Assembly: GCA_018056705.1 (NCBI GenBank)
Contig: JAGPFE010000036.1
Location: 1 to 35,153 of the forward strand
Direction: 5' to 3'
Length of the DNA stretch: 35,153 nucleotides
Origin: Candidatus Hydrogenedentota bacterium
GTDB lineage: Bacteria; Hydrogenedentota; Hydrogenedentia; Hydrogenedentales; CAITNO01
Shown here: piece by piece, positions 1 through 8,789 of the stretch
Layout: each line of letters starts with the position of its first letter
How positions within the stretch are numbered: the stretch's first letter is position 1
Notes under the pieces: model-generated
Told to the model about the DNA's origin: nothing
The model's database searches: none
The model's input: only the letters and a program-made list of their open reading frames with translations
Program-made: the position numbers and the translations under genes

Positions 1-1078
1 CCATCCACCGGCCGCGCGCGGCGTCCAGCGTGGCCACGATGGCGGTGGGGTGGTGCGCGAAATCATCGATGAACAACGCGTTCCGGTACGTGAGAAAACA
101 CTCCATCCGCCTGCGAACGCCGGGGAAGGTGGCCAGCGCATCGGCGGCGACCTGGGGGGACACGCCGAACCGTTCCGCGGCAATGATCGCGGCCAGGGCA
201 TTCAGCGCGTTGTGTTTTCCCGGTGGCAGGCCGCGTAACGTTACCTCGGCGCGATCGCCCCGGTTTACGAACCAGGCCTGCGTGCTATCGGGCGCGGGGC
301 TGGCGGTTTCGAGTCGCCAGTCGGATCCGGGAGAAAACCCGTAGGTGATCACCGGAGAATACGCGTGTTCCCGCAACTGGATGGCCCGGGTGTCGGCGCA
401 CAGGATGAGAAGACCGTTCCGGGGAATGAGGCGCAACAGCCGCTGGAAAGCAGTGTCAATTTCGTCCAGGTCACGGTAGATGTCGCCGTGGTCGAATTCA
501 ACCGACGTGACGATGGCGACCTCGGGAAGGTAATGCAGGAACTTGGCGCGTTTATCGAAGAACGCCGTGTCGTATTCGTCTCCCTCGATCACGAAAGGTC
601 CGCCGGTTGTTCCGGCAGCCGCTGGATGGTCGATACCCAGCGGCTGTCCGCCGATCAGCCAACCCGGATTCACGCCGGCCTGGCGCAGAATCCACGTGGT
701 CATGGCAGTCGTGGTGGTTTTTCCGTGGGTGCCTGTCACCACGATCGGGCGGCGATGGCGCAACAGGTTTTCCCGAAGCCATTCCGGGAGGCTGGTAAAC
801 CGCGCGCGCCGGGCGAGTGCCGCTTCTACCTCGGGATTTCCGCGGCTCAACGCGTTGCCGATGACCACGACATCCGGATTCCAGTCCAGGTTTTCCTCGG
901 CATAACCTTCGGCAACGGGAATGCCCAGGGCGCGGACCATGTCCGAGGCCGGCGGGTACAGTGGGCCGTCACTGCCGCGTACTTCCCAACCCAGTTCCAG
1001 GGCCAGCCGCGCGCCACCGACCATGGCCACGCCGCCGATCCCCGAAAAATGTGCCCTGCCCGATCCGAACGCGTTCAT
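1..1078 (-). CDS. mpl: UDP-N-acetylmuramate:tripeptide ligase Mpl, C-terminus cut by window edge
   Basis: Mur-ligase family enzyme. Mpl joins UDP-MurNAc to recycled L-Ala-D-Glu-meso-DAP tripeptide with ATP in the cytoplasm (murein recycling). I translated it by hand. The N-terminus has the Rossmann motif HFSGIGGVAM, then GSDGPLYPP, then the ATP-binding P-loop GTHGKTTTT near residue 120. Near the window edge is DDFAHHPTA, which with the GTHGKTTTT loop points to Mpl rather than MurC. About 359 codons are visible and the C-terminus lies outside the window. The ATG at 1078 follows AGGGAA. It lies 45 bases behind phoU on the same strand, so it is probably co-transcribed with the pst operon. MurC is the main alternative. 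Confidence 0.9.
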   Translation of the reverse strand, partial: MNAFGSGRAHFSGIGGVAMVGGARLALELGWEVRGSDGPLYPPASDMVRALGIPVAEGYAEENLDWNPDVVVIGNALSRGNPEVEAALARRARFTSLPEWLRENLLRHRRPIVVTGTHGKTTTTAMTTWILRQAGVNPGWLIGGQPLGIDHPAAAGTTGGPFVIEGDEYDTAFFDKRAKFLHYLPEVAIVTSVEFDHGDIYRDLDEIDTAFQRLLRLIPRNGLLILCADTRAIQLREHAYSPVITYGFSPGSDWRLETASPAPDSTQAWFVNRGDRAEVTLRGLPPGKHNALNALAAIIAAERFGVSPQVAADALATFPGVRRRMECFLTYRNALFIDDFAHHPTAIVATLDAARGRWM

Positions 1079-1123
1079 GATGAAGTTCCCTGTGTCGCGC
1101 GCGCCGGCGGTCGTCGCCGGATC

Positions 1124-2224
1124 TCAACGCGACAGCATTTTAACCCACCGGTCCAGTTTGCCGGTCAGCGTGTCCCTGTACGCGCGCAGGGCATCCAGGG
1201 TATCGGCGAATTCCGGGCCCGTCGCGGGATCGGGATGGTCCCAGGCGAGACAGGCCGTGCCGGGCATGTTGGGCAGGGATTCCAGGAGTCCGGGATTCCC
1301 CAGCACGATCACGAAGTCGATCGCGCGCTCGGTTTCGAAATATTCGCGCAGACCGCGCGGGGCGTACGCGGTGATGTCCGCGCCTGTTTCAGCCATGACC
1401 GTCGCGACAAGGGGATTCGGATCCCCCGGGTTCAGTGCCGCGCTTTCGGCTGAAAAGTGGTCACCGTGGGCATGGTTTATCCAGGACTGGGCCATGCGCG
1501 CGGATCCGGCGTCGCGTTCATCCACGAAAAGCAGTCGTATCCTGGGCAGGGGCATTTCCCGCAGGGCCTGTTTGCGGTGATGCCGGACGATATGGCCAAG
1601 CACCAGGTACAGCACGGCCTTGGCGATATTTGCCGCGTGATCTGCCGCGCGTTCGATCCGGTTGATCGCGTCAAGGGCGGTGAACAGGTCCCGGACGGAT
1701 TCAGGGTTAAGGCCGACTTCCTCCTGGATCCGCTTGGCGGTTTCGTCGTGCAGCCGGTCCACCAGCCGGTCCACGTGCCAGATCAGCAGGGCTTCGTCGC
1801 CCACCCGTTCAATGAGCGCGTGCGCGGCCCGGTAGATCATCATCGAGGTCAGCGCGCCCAGGTTGCGGATCATGAGGCGCAGGGGCTCCAGGGACTCCGG
1901 CAACACCAGGCCGGCGAAACGGGCGATCCGGGCCGCCTGGTCGCCGATGCGTTCAAGATTATGGTTGGCCCGGATCACGGAGATCAGGAAGCGCAGGTCA
2001 TCCGCCACGGGCTGGTGCAGGGCGATGGTTTTCAGGCATTCTTCTTCAAGAGAAACCTCGCTGCTATCCACTTCCGACTCGATCTCGAGTACTCGCTTAC
2101 CAAGCGATCGGTCTCCGTCGATGAATGCCTCGAGGGCCATGACGAAGTTTTCATGCACCATCATGCCCTGTCGGGCAATCTGGTCCTTGATCAGCGCCAC
2201 TTCCCTCAGAAAATGCGCGTGCAT
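1124..2224 (-). CDS. phoU: PhoU phosphate regulator fused to an ArsC/LMW-phosphatase-like domain
   Basis: 366 residues; usual PhoU is about 220. Residues 1-220 form a two-repeat PhoU helical bundle, with the metal-binding E-x-x-x-D pairs visible as ERIGD (91-95) and ERAAD (191-195). PhoU damps PstSCAB uptake and Pho signalling. Residues about 228-366 resemble arsenate reductase/low-molecular-weight tyrosine phosphatase: beta-strand RIRLLFV, then SARMAQSW, NPLVATVMAETGADI, YFETERAIDFVIVLG and a DP-containing tail. The catalytic Cys-X5-Arg loop is gone: after LLFV comes DERDAGSA, with Asp where Cys is expected. The extra domain is therefore probably a binding or regulatory module, not an enzyme (inference). 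The ATG at 2224 is preceded by AAGGAA; a longer open frame to 2371 runs into pstB and lacks PhoU-like sequence. Confidence 0.9.
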   Translation of the reverse strand: MHAHFLREVALIKDQIARQGMMVHENFVMALEAFIDGDRSLGKRVLEIESEVDSSEVSLEEECLKTIALHQPVADDLRFLISVIRANHNLERIGDQAARIARFAGLVLPESLEPLRLMIRNLGALTSMMIYRAAHALIERVGDEALLIWHVDRLVDRLHDETAKRIQEEVGLNPESVRDLFTALDAINRIERAADHAANIAKAVLYLVLGHIVRHHRKQALREMPLPRIRLLFVDERDAGSARMAQSWINHAHGDHFSAESAALNPGDPNPLVATVMAETGADITAYAPRGLREYFETERAIDFVIVLGNPGLLESLPNMPGTACLAWDHPDPATGPEFADTLDALRAYRDTLTGKLDRWVKMLSR

Positions 2225-2276
2225 GCGTGGTTTCCTTCCCGCGGCGAGGCGCCCCGCGCCAAGTCGATTCCTCCGA

Positions 2277-3119
2277 TCATCCAAATCTTCCCGTGATGTA
2301 GTCCCGGGTCTGGGGATGTGCCGGATTCTGGAACACCCGCTCGGTTTCGTCCACTTCCAGTAGTTCCCCAAGGTACATGAACGCCGTGATGTCGCTTACC
2401 CGGGACGCCTGCTGCATGTTATGCGTCACGATGACGATAGTGTACTGTTCGCTGAGGTCCCAGATCAGGTCCTCGATGGCGGCGGTGGACTTGGGATCCA
2501 GAGCGGAACAGGGCTCATCCATCAGTAATACTTCCGGTCCCACCGCGATGGCCCGCGCGATGCACAGCCGTTGCTGCTGTCCCCCTGAGAGCGACAGGGC
2601 CGAGTGGTGTAACCGGTCCTTGACTTCATCCCACAGGGCCGCGCGTTTAAGGGCCCACTCGACCAGGCCGTTCATCTCCGATCGGCTCAACTTGAGATGC
2701 AACCTAGCGCCAAAGGCCACGTTTTCGAAAATCGACTTGGGGAAGGGGTTCGGCTTCTGAAACACGATGCCCACGCGCCGGCGCAGTTCCACCACGTCCG
2801 AGTCAGGCGCGAACACGTCGCTCCCGTGGACCTCCAGGAGGCCCTCTGCCCGGGCTCCCGGTATGGTGTCGTTCATCCGGTTGATCCAGCGCAGCAGCGT
2901 GCTCTTACCGCAGCCGCTCGGCCCGATCAGGGCGGTCACGCGGCACGCCGGGATATCGAGGCGGATATTTTTCAGCGCCTGTTTTTCCCCGTACCACGCG
3001 TTGAAATCCGCCACCCGGACGGCGGGCACGGAAGACGGAACGGGATCGGATGAAACCGGCGAGGTCGCGCCAGTTGCCGACGCGCCCGCGTTAACAGGGG
3101 GTTTCAGCATTTCGCTCAT
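2277..3119 (-). CDS. pstB: Phosphate ABC transporter ATP-binding protein PstB
   Basis: ATPase that powers phosphate import through PstC/PstA at the cytoplasmic face. The 280-residue protein shows Walker [10 protein letters not shown] (66-74), Q-loop VFQKPNPFP (119-127), signature LSGGQQQR (177-184), Walker B VLLMDEP (197-203) and the H-loop VTHNM. The Q-loop PNPFP and the overall sequence are typical of PstB. The first 30 or so residues, rich in Pro, Ser and Ala, precede the usual PstB start and look like a short disordered extension; a second ATG lies three codons in. It begins 9 bases after pstA stops and ends 52 bases before phoU starts. Confidence 0.97.
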   Translation of the reverse strand: MSEMLKPPVNAGASATGATSPVSSDPVPSSVPAVRVADFNAWYGEKQALKNIRLDIPACRVTALIGPSGCGKSTLLRWINRMNDTIPGARAEGLLEVHGSDVFAPDSDVVELRRRVGIVFQKPNPFPKSIFENVAFGARLHLKLSRSEMNGLVEWALKRAALWDEVKDRLHHSALSLSGGQQQRLCIARAIAVGPEVLLMDEPCSALDPKSTAAIEDLIWDLSEQYTIVIVTHNMQQASRVSDITAFMYLGELLEVDETERVFQNPAHPQTRDYITGRFG

Positions 3120-3128
3120 GGACGATCC

Positions 3129-4355
3129 TTACGACAGCGGCTTCTGGTAACGCTGGCGGATAAACAGGGCGATGCTGTTGAATACCAGCAGGATGACCAG
3201 CAGCACAATGATACCCGAGGCGGCAAGCAGGTGGAAATCCGCCTGGGGCCGCTGGGCCCAGTTGAAAATCTGTAATGGCATGACCGTGAAGTCATCCATG
3301 AGATGCCGGGGGGGATTCGACAGGAAGACAATCCCCGAGATCATGATCAGGGGAGCCGCTTCCCCGATTGCCCGGCTCATGGCCAGGATGGACCCCGTCA
3401 TGATGCCGGGCAGGGCGGCGGGCAGGGTAACGCGGCGGATGGTCTGCCAGCGGGTGGCGCCTAGGGCGAAGGAACCTTCCCGCAGCGAATCGGGCACGGC
3501 CCGTAACGCCTCCCGCGCGGCGATGATGATCGTGGGTAGAATCACCAGCGCCAGGGTAAGCGCGCCGGCCAGTACCCCCCGGCCGAAAGGCAGGCAGAAA
3601 TAATGCCACGATTTTTCGCTGATCCGTCCGCCCATGTCCGTGGATCTCAGGGTTACCCGGGCGCGTTCGGGATCTTCCGGCCACGGGTCGTCCGGGCCGA
3701 TGACCCGCAGGGTGACGGGCCTGTAATTCGCGTCGTAGGCCTGGAGACCCGTTGTGGGTACCACGGGCGGCGCGTCGAGCGAAGACACAGGAACCAGCAG
3801 CACGGTGTCCGCCTCGTTGTAAAACTGGTCGTAGTACCGCACCCCCCATTCCACCACGGGTTTACCCGAACCGTCGAACAGGGGAAACATGTAGACGAAT
3901 ACAGTCAATCCAAGGATACCGTACACCACCGAAGGTACGCCCGCAAGGTTGGTGATGTTCAGTTCGATGACGTGGAGCGCGTTGCGGATCCAGGCCGACC
4001 GGGGACGGTATTCCTCGAGCAGGACGGCGGACGCGGTGCCGAGCGGCAGGGCGGCCAGCATGGCCAGGATAACGACCCAGATACTGCCCATGATCGCCGG
4101 GTACATGCCGGAATCCGCGGCGGACGGCGAAGGAGGAACGGTCAGGAATTGCCAGGAAAGGGTGCTAAGCCCCATGATCGTTATGGTCCCGAACAACAGG
4201 ACCAGTATCAGCACGGCCGATCCCGCCACGGCCAGGCAGAGCAGGTAGAACAGCCGTTCCCGGCGGTGCCGTCCCGCGGCGGGACGCAATCGCGCGCGCA
4301 ACAGGGCCGGGTCGGCAAGCAGGGGATGTAACGGGTGCCCGGATCGATCGTTCAT
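3129..4355 (-). CDS. pstA: Phosphate ABC transporter permease PstA with long periplasmic insert
   Basis: Inner-membrane permease of the phosphate importer. 408 residues against a usual length near 280-300. TM1 lies at about 36-60, and further membrane segments at about 87-113, 136-158, 260-281, 322-345 and 378-400. The cytoplasmic EAA-type loop is at about 281-312 (REALRAVPDSLREGSFALGA). The excess length is mostly residues 161-255, between the PSVVYGILGL segment and the next helix: a polar stretch with no hydrophobic span, rich in Tyr, Asp and Pro, probably periplasmic. The start at 4355 is chosen because its ATG overlaps the pstC stop as ATGA, implying translational coupling; an upstream in-frame start at 4388 lies deep within pstC. 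Confidence 0.93.
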   Translation of the reverse strand: MNDRSGHPLHPLLADPALLRARLRPAAGRHRRERLFYLLCLAVAGSAVLILVLLFGTITIMGLSTLSWQFLTVPPSPSAADSGMYPAIMGSIWVVILAMLAALPLGTASAVLLEEYRPRSAWIRNALHVIELNITNLAGVPSVVYGILGLTVFVYMFPLFDGSGKPVVEWGVRYYDQFYNEADTVLLVPVSSLDAPPVVPTTGLQAYDANYRPVTLRVIGPDDPWPEDPERARVTLRSTDMGGRISEKSWHYFCLPFGRGVLAGALTLALVILPTIIIAAREALRAVPDSLREGSFALGATRWQTIRRVTLPAALPGIMTGSILAMSRAIGEAAPLIMISGIVFLSNPPRHLMDDFTVMPLQIFNWAQRPQADFHLLAASGIIVLLVILLVFNSIALFIRQRYQKPLS

Positions 4356-5311
4356 TCGTACTTTTCCTGGTAACGACGGCGTACCCACGCGCCCAGCAGC
4401 GTCAGGCTGAAGGTCATCAGGAACAGTGTGGCGGCCACGGCATACAGCGAGTAATATTCCACACCGAAATTGGACACGTCCCCCATGGCCATCTGCACCA
4501 TGAAACCGGTCATGGTCTGGGTCTCCAGGCGGGGATCGTAGGCCAGCCGTGGCGTGCTGCCCGCCGCGAGGGCTACCACCATGGTTTCCCCCACCGCCCG
4601 GGCCATGGCCAGCAATACCGCCGCCACGATGCCGGAAAGGGCGGCCGGAAACACCACCTTCACGGCAGCGTCAAACCGCGTTCCACCCAGACCGTAAACG
4701 CCTTCCCGTAAGGCGTTGGGCACGGCCCGCATGGCATCTTCGGCGATGGAACTCACGATCGGGACGATCAGGATACCCACGGCGATACCCGCCGACAGGG
4801 CGTTGTAGGAATTGAATCCCTCGTGCAGCCACTTCAACAGCGGGGTGATGAAGGCCAGGGCGAAAAAGCCGTATACCACCGTGGGAATGCCCGCGAGGAG
4901 TTCGAGGGCGGGTTTCAGGACCGCGCGCACCCGAGGATGGGCATACTCACTCAGGTAAATCGCCGTGACCAGGCCCATCGGCACGGCCACTGCCAGGCCG
5001 ATCACGGAGATCAGGAGCGTTCCCGTCAGCAGGGGCCATATGCCGAAATGTTTCTCACCACCCAGCAGGGGATTCCACCGGAGGCTGAAAAAAAACTCCC
5101 GCAAGGTGACTTCTTCCTGCCGGAAAAACTGGACGGTTTCTACGCCCAGCACGAGGAGGATGGCCGCCGTGACCAGCAGGGTAATGCCGGTCGACGTGCC
5201 CAGGACCGTCACAATCAGCGCCTCGACCACCCGGCGGGCGCGACGCGCCGCCTGGCCCCGGACGCGGGACTCCGGTGAAAGGGGCATCTCCAGCGTGTTT
5301 TTCGAGTTCAT
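4352..5311 (-). CDS. pstC: Phosphate ABC transporter permease PstC
   Basis: Partner permease of PstA. 319 residues from the chosen ATG. TM1 is near residues 30-55 and there is a polar loop containing GGEKHFGIWPLLTGTLL. Next come ELLAGIPTVVYGFFAL (the PstC/PstA 'GIPTVVYG' motif) and the EAA-type loop EDAMRAVPNALREGVYGLGGTR, followed by AMARAVGETM. The order pstS-pstC-pstA-pstB-phoU is the classic one. The start is the least certain in the operon: an in-frame GTG at 5353 would add 14 residues. I prefer 5311 because those residues do not look like PstC, though its ribosome site is weak (GAG). Confidence 0.94.
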   Translation of the reverse strand: MNSKNTLEMPLSPESRVRGQAARRARRVVEALIVTVLGTSTGITLLVTAAILLVLGVETVQFFRQEEVTLREFFFSLRWNPLLGGEKHFGIWPLLTGTLLISVIGLAVAVPMGLVTAIYLSEYAHPRVRAVLKPALELLAGIPTVVYGFFALAFITPLLKWLHEGFNSYNALSAGIAVGILIVPIVSSIAEDAMRAVPNALREGVYGLGGTRFDAAVKVVFPAALSGIVAAVLLAMARAVGETMVVALAAGSTPRLAYDPRLETQTMTGFMVQMAMGDVSNFGVEYYSLYAVAATLFLMTFSLTLLGAWVRRRYQEKYE

Positions 5312-5384
5312 GTCATGCTCGTGGAGAAAGCGGATGTTCAGGTCACGGGCCACGTGACGCCGGACCCCACCATTTTCCGCTTAC

Positions 5385-5406
5385 GGTCTTTACAGGTCTT
5401 TACAGG
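5385..5406. repeat. Perfect 10-bp tandem duplication at the pstS stop codon
   Basis: GGTCTTTACA occurs twice back to back (5385-5394 and 5395-5404) and is followed by GG. On the minus strand the first copy read contains the pstS stop (CTG TAA) and the second copy repeats the same bases in the pstS-pstC spacer. It looks like a small slippage or duplication event. No function is claimed. Confidence 0.8.
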
Positions 5407-6428
5407 GTATCCACCAGGTTTTCCGGCCGGTATATATCGATCAGGGCGCCGTGTCGCTGGACGCCGTCCGGCTGCAGCCAGACGGTACCCGCGCGCTGTT
5501 TCGCCAGGAAATCCTTGGCCCGTTCCACGATCTCATCGGGCAGGGCCACGTACCCGACCTTCTGGGACAACTCACCGCACCGTTCCAGGTAAAACGCCAC
5601 AAATTTTCGGGTTTCCGGCCGCCGCAAGGCGTTCAGGTTGACATAGATAAATAGCGGGCGACTCAGGGGCGCGTAACTGTTGTCCAGCACGCGCGCGGGC
5701 TCGGGAAGAACGGCTTCGCCCGTGGTGGGATTGACTACTGGCACGGCCTTTACCTTTTCGCGGTTCTCATAGTAGTATGCCGCGCCGAAATAACCCAGGG
5801 CGTACTTGTCGCCGTTGATGCCGGTTACCAGCACGTTGTCGTCTTCGCTGGTGGACAGATCGGAACGGAAACTTCGCTTGCCCATGATGGCCTCGCGGAA
5901 ATAATCAAAGGTGCCCGAGTCGGTTCCGGGCGAGTACAACTTGATGGGCTCAGCGGGCCAGGCGGGATTCAGGTCGTTCCACTTGCGTGTTTTACCGTCT
6001 TCACTGAAGAGATCCTGGAGTTGTTCCACCGTCAGCTTGTCCACCCACGTGTTGTCGTGGTTGACCACGATGGACAGGCCATCAATGCCCACTGGCAGCT
6101 CGATGAAACGGACCTTGTTTTGCTTGGCGGCGTCAAATTCTTCTTTTTTGATCGGGCGGGACGCGTCGGAGATGTCTATTTCTCCCTTCACGAAGCGCTT
6201 GAAACCGCCCCCCGTGCCCGATACGCCGACCACGACGTCCACGTTGGGATAGTCCGTTTTAAACGCGTGGGCCGCGGCTTCGGTGATCGGAAACACCGTG
6301 CTGGACCCGTCAACGACCACCTTACCCCGCAGGCTGGCCGCCTGCGCGTGGGCGGTCGTAACCGGCAGGCACCACGCGGCGCACAAGGCGCAACACATTA
6401 CGACGATACGAATCTGGTTTCGAAACAT
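5400..6428 (-). CDS. pstS: Periplasmic phosphate-binding protein PstS
   Basis: Phosphate-capturing subunit of the Pst importer. The 342 residues begin with a Sec signal peptide (MFRNQIR, then a hydrophobic core, cleavage likely after AHA near 27). Phosphate-binding segments are visible: VDGSSTVFPI near 39-48, SGTGGGFKRF near 70-79, DISDASRPIK near 85-94 and YSPGTDSGTFDYF near 165-177. The C-terminal ALGYFGAAYY and the penultimate strand-helix block match the PstS family. The ATG follows AGGAGA. It is the first gene of the operon, and the 117 bases upstream would hold the promoter. Confidence 0.96.
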   Translation of the reverse strand: MFRNQIRIVVMCCALCAAWCLPVTTAHAQAASLRGKVVVDGSSTVFPITEAAAHAFKTDYPNVDVVVGVSGTGGGFKRFVKGEIDISDASRPIKKEEFDAAKQNKVRFIELPVGIDGLSIVVNHDNTWVDKLTVEQLQDLFSEDGKTRKWNDLNPAWPAEPIKLYSPGTDSGTFDYFREAIMGKRSFRSDLSTSEDDNVLVTGINGDKYALGYFGAAYYYENREKVKAVPVVNPTTGEAVLPEPARVLDNSYAPLSRPLFIYVNLNALRRPETRKFVAFYLERCGELSQKVGYVALPDEIVERAKDFLAKQRAGTVWLQPDGVQRHGALIDIYRPENLVDTL

Positions 6429-6493
6429 GGCGTGTCTCCTGAGGTTGAGATTGCGACTTACGCCTGGAGCATGCCCAATAGTTTTCTGAAGTG

Positions 6494-6510
6494 TATGAAA
6501 AAAGTGTTAA
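6494..6510 (-). promoter_or_regulatory. Possible PHO-box-like direct repeat upstream of pstS
   Basis: Read on the minus strand, TTAACA is followed after 5 bases by TTCATA. The known Bacillus-type PhoP box is TT(A/C)ACA repeats spaced about 5 bases, so the first copy matches fully and the second at five of six positions. It sits about 65 bases before the pstS start, in an AT-rich stretch that contrasts with its surroundings. Only two copies are seen, so this is tentative. Confidence 0.25.
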
Positions 6511-6523
6511 ATTTATGTTAGGA

Positions 6524-6541
6524 AACCGGTTTTTGCCGGTT
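6524..6541 (-). terminator. Small hairpin after the 6546-8789 gene, possible weak terminator
   Basis: Perfect stem AACCGG/CCGGTT with a 6-base loop, beginning five bases after the stop codon of the minus-strand gene at 6546. On that strand it is followed by only a short run of T (TTTCC), so termination would be weak. Confidence 0.3.
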
Positions 6542-6545
6542 GACC

Positions 6546-8789
6546 TCAGAAACGCGCCCAGATTTCGGTAAGCAGCGAATAGATCGACTGGATCAATTGC
6601 CTGCAGTCCCCGCGGATGTTCCGACCCGCTCCCCGGCGCAACAGCAGGCGATATCCCGTCAACTGCCGCGCGAAAGGTAAGGCCCGCATGCCGAAGTCGT
6701 GGGCCGCTTCAGACTTACCAGAAGCGTGCAGCCGCGCGAGGGCTTCGTCACAGGCGCACAGCAGAGCGCTGATTTCAATAAGGGCGCTCCGGGTTTCGTA
6801 CAGGTCCGGACACGCGTAGATCATGTTGACCAGTTTTTCACGGGCCGTGTGCACGCGGACCAGGTCGGCCAGGGGATTGGCCGAAACGCCCGTCAGGGCC
6901 TGTTCGGTTTCCTCCAGGTTGGTGATGTATTGCCGCGCGAGGTCCAGGTCGACCAAGACCTGCCGCTGATCCGCCGCGAGAATCTGGGACGCGATCCGGT
7001 CGCGCCAGTACGCGGCAGTATCCTTGGACGCGACCAGGAACACCTGGCCCTGTCCCGGAAACATCTCCAGCCGCCGGGGAGACCGGACGGGATTCCACAC
7101 CCGGTTGCGCACGAAATACGTCAGGTCATACACCACGGTGTCCGGCCCGAAATCGGTGGGGAAATGAAGGGTGACCGACGTCACCTGCATCAGGTCGTTG
7201 TTGACCACGTGGCACAGCAGGATGTCGTCGCCCGCCAGCCAGAACACCGAGACCGGCGGAATGGAGACGTCCAGCGCGGACTGGGCGTGTTTTACCGCTT
7301 CGTGGCTGAAGCCGACGGGGGGAGAATCGACGGGCCGGACGGCCTGGAATACCGGCGCCAGAGAAGTCAGCCGCTCCAGCCGGTTACCCAGTTCAGTCCA
7401 CAGGTCGCTGAAGGTCTGGAAGGGTCCCGTCAGCGAGCGTTCCAGGTTCCCCTGCAGCCATGAGGGAACGTGATGGTAAGCGTGGGTAAACCAGCCATCC
7501 ACGCCGTTCGCCAGGGCAAGGTTCAGCATGAGGCGCATGGCCGGGCATGTGTACCATTCCGGCGCGCCGCTTGCCCGGGTAAAAGCCGGAGCGGTGAACC
7601 ACAAGGCCCGGTGTCCCTTCTGCCGTTCATGCGTCGCGACGGCCTGGCTGGCTTCCCAGGGTATGCCCGACTTGAAAAAATGAAACCAGAACACTGGGGT
7701 GGACCGGGACAGCATCTCCACGTTTCCGGGATGCTCGGCGCAGCAGAGCAACGGCTGGGTTACGCGCAGGTCCCTGAACAGTTTCTGAAGCCCCTGCCAC
7801 CACGCGCAGACGTTATCCTCGGGAAGCCGTCCGCATGCCCATGCCGCGATGTTTGGATGGTTGCGGAAAGCGCCCGTGAGGTGTTCGACCTGGGCCTGGG
7901 CCTCCGGCGCGTCCGGATCCGGCGGGGAAGAGAACGACGGAATCAGCCGGATGTCGTAGCCCCTGGCCTGCTCTAACAACTGCGCGCCGAGTTCCGGCCC
8001 CATTTTTTCGGCATGTTCCAGTACCACGCAGTTGTGATGATGACGCGCGATATCTTCCAGGGCCAGCCGCCAGTAGTCGTGGAACGAGATATCCATGATG
8101 TCGCCGAGCCGGGCGGACGCTTCGGCGTCCAGAAACACCCCGAAAGGAAAGAATCCGTCCGGCAGGGCGGGCGGAGCATCCGCGACCGGCGGGTTCGCGC
8201 ACAGGACATCCAAGCGGCCCAGTTGACGCGCTTCCTCCTCTTCAAGGACGCGGAATCCCACCGACCGCACATCGACCGTGCCGGTTTCCCGCCAGGCCCC
8301 GTAACACCGCAGGGACAAGGCAGTCACCTCCCGTGGGAACCGGGGACCGACCAGCATGCCGAACGTATGCCAGTCATGGTCAATGGGCAACGTGAACAGG
8401 AATTCGCCGCCCGGATAAAAGCAGGCCACTTTAAACTGTCCCCGCAGGTTTTCGTTCCGGGCCTCGACTTCCAGGACGGCATATCGCGAGACGTCCACGC
8501 TCAACGGGGGGTCCGCCGGGGAAGACACCGCGAACCAGAACCGCGGCTCGTTCCGGTCAATGATATCGATCCGGCGGGTGTTCTCGAAGTAAGCGGAGAT
8601 CCGGATCGCGTCTTCGCGATGGGATACCTTCCCGTGGACGGCTTTCCACTCGGGTTCGGCGGGATCGTCCCCGACCTGCCAGTCCTTCAGGGCGTCGACG
8701 TCAAACCGAACGCGCTCAATCGAACTTTCGGGCGGGCGGTTGAGGTTTGTCCGCAGGTGCTTTAATATTCCAATCACCCGGTAAGCCAT
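6546..8789 (-). CDS. Large cytoplasmic protein with putative TIM-barrel glycosidase-like core
   Basis: 747 residues with no signal peptide; I do not recognise a named family. The N-terminal 200 residues look like a beta-rich carbohydrate-binding or galactose-binding-like domain (VDVSRYAVLEVEARN, HDWHTFGMLVG, LRCYGAWRETGTVDVRSVGFRVLEEEE). The middle, about 215-510, resembles a (beta/alpha)8 glycoside-hydrolase barrel: DGFFPFGVFLDAEAS, DYWRLALEDIARHHHNCVVLEH, GYDIRLIPSFSSPPD, FRNHPNIAAWACGRLPEDN, NGVDGWFTHAYHH. A beta-strand block and a helical tail (610-747) follow. Putative acid residues cannot be assigned. The ATG at 8789 has GGAG 10 bases upstream but overlaps the preceding gene by 74 bases, which is long; a later non-ATG start is possible. 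The downstream neighbour on the same strand is pstS, behind its own promoter region. Confidence 0.6.
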   Translation of the reverse strand: MAYRVIGILKHLRTNLNRPPESSIERVRFDVDALKDWQVGDDPAEPEWKAVHGKVSHREDAIRISAYFENTRRIDIIDRNEPRFWFAVSSPADPPLSVDVSRYAVLEVEARNENLRGQFKVACFYPGGEFLFTLPIDHDWHTFGMLVGPRFPREVTALSLRCYGAWRETGTVDVRSVGFRVLEEEEARQLGRLDVLCANPPVADAPPALPDGFFPFGVFLDAEASARLGDIMDISFHDYWRLALEDIARHHHNCVVLEHAEKMGPELGAQLLEQARGYDIRLIPSFSSPPDPDAPEAQAQVEHLTGAFRNHPNIAAWACGRLPEDNVCAWWQGLQKLFRDLRVTQPLLCCAEHPGNVEMLSRSTPVFWFHFFKSGIPWEASQAVATHERQKGHRALWFTAPAFTRASGAPEWYTCPAMRLMLNLALANGVDGWFTHAYHHVPSWLQGNLERSLTGPFQTFSDLWTELGNRLERLTSLAPVFQAVRPVDSPPVGFSHEAVKHAQSALDVSIPPVSVFWLAGDDILLCHVVNNDLMQVTSVTLHFPTDFGPDTVVYDLTYFVRNRVWNPVRSPRRLEMFPGQGQVFLVASKDTAAYWRDRIASQILAADQRQVLVDLDLARQYITNLEETEQALTGVSANPLADLVRVHTAREKLVNMIYACPDLYETRSALIEISALLCACDEALARLHASGKSEAAHDFGMRALPFARQLTGYRLLLRRGAGRNIRGDCRQLIQSIYSLLTEIWARF

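Noticed and set aside
365..1453. 362-residue plus-strand open frame
   Set aside because: Antisense to mpl and phoU; the minus strand carries the conserved Mur-ligase and PhoU motifs.
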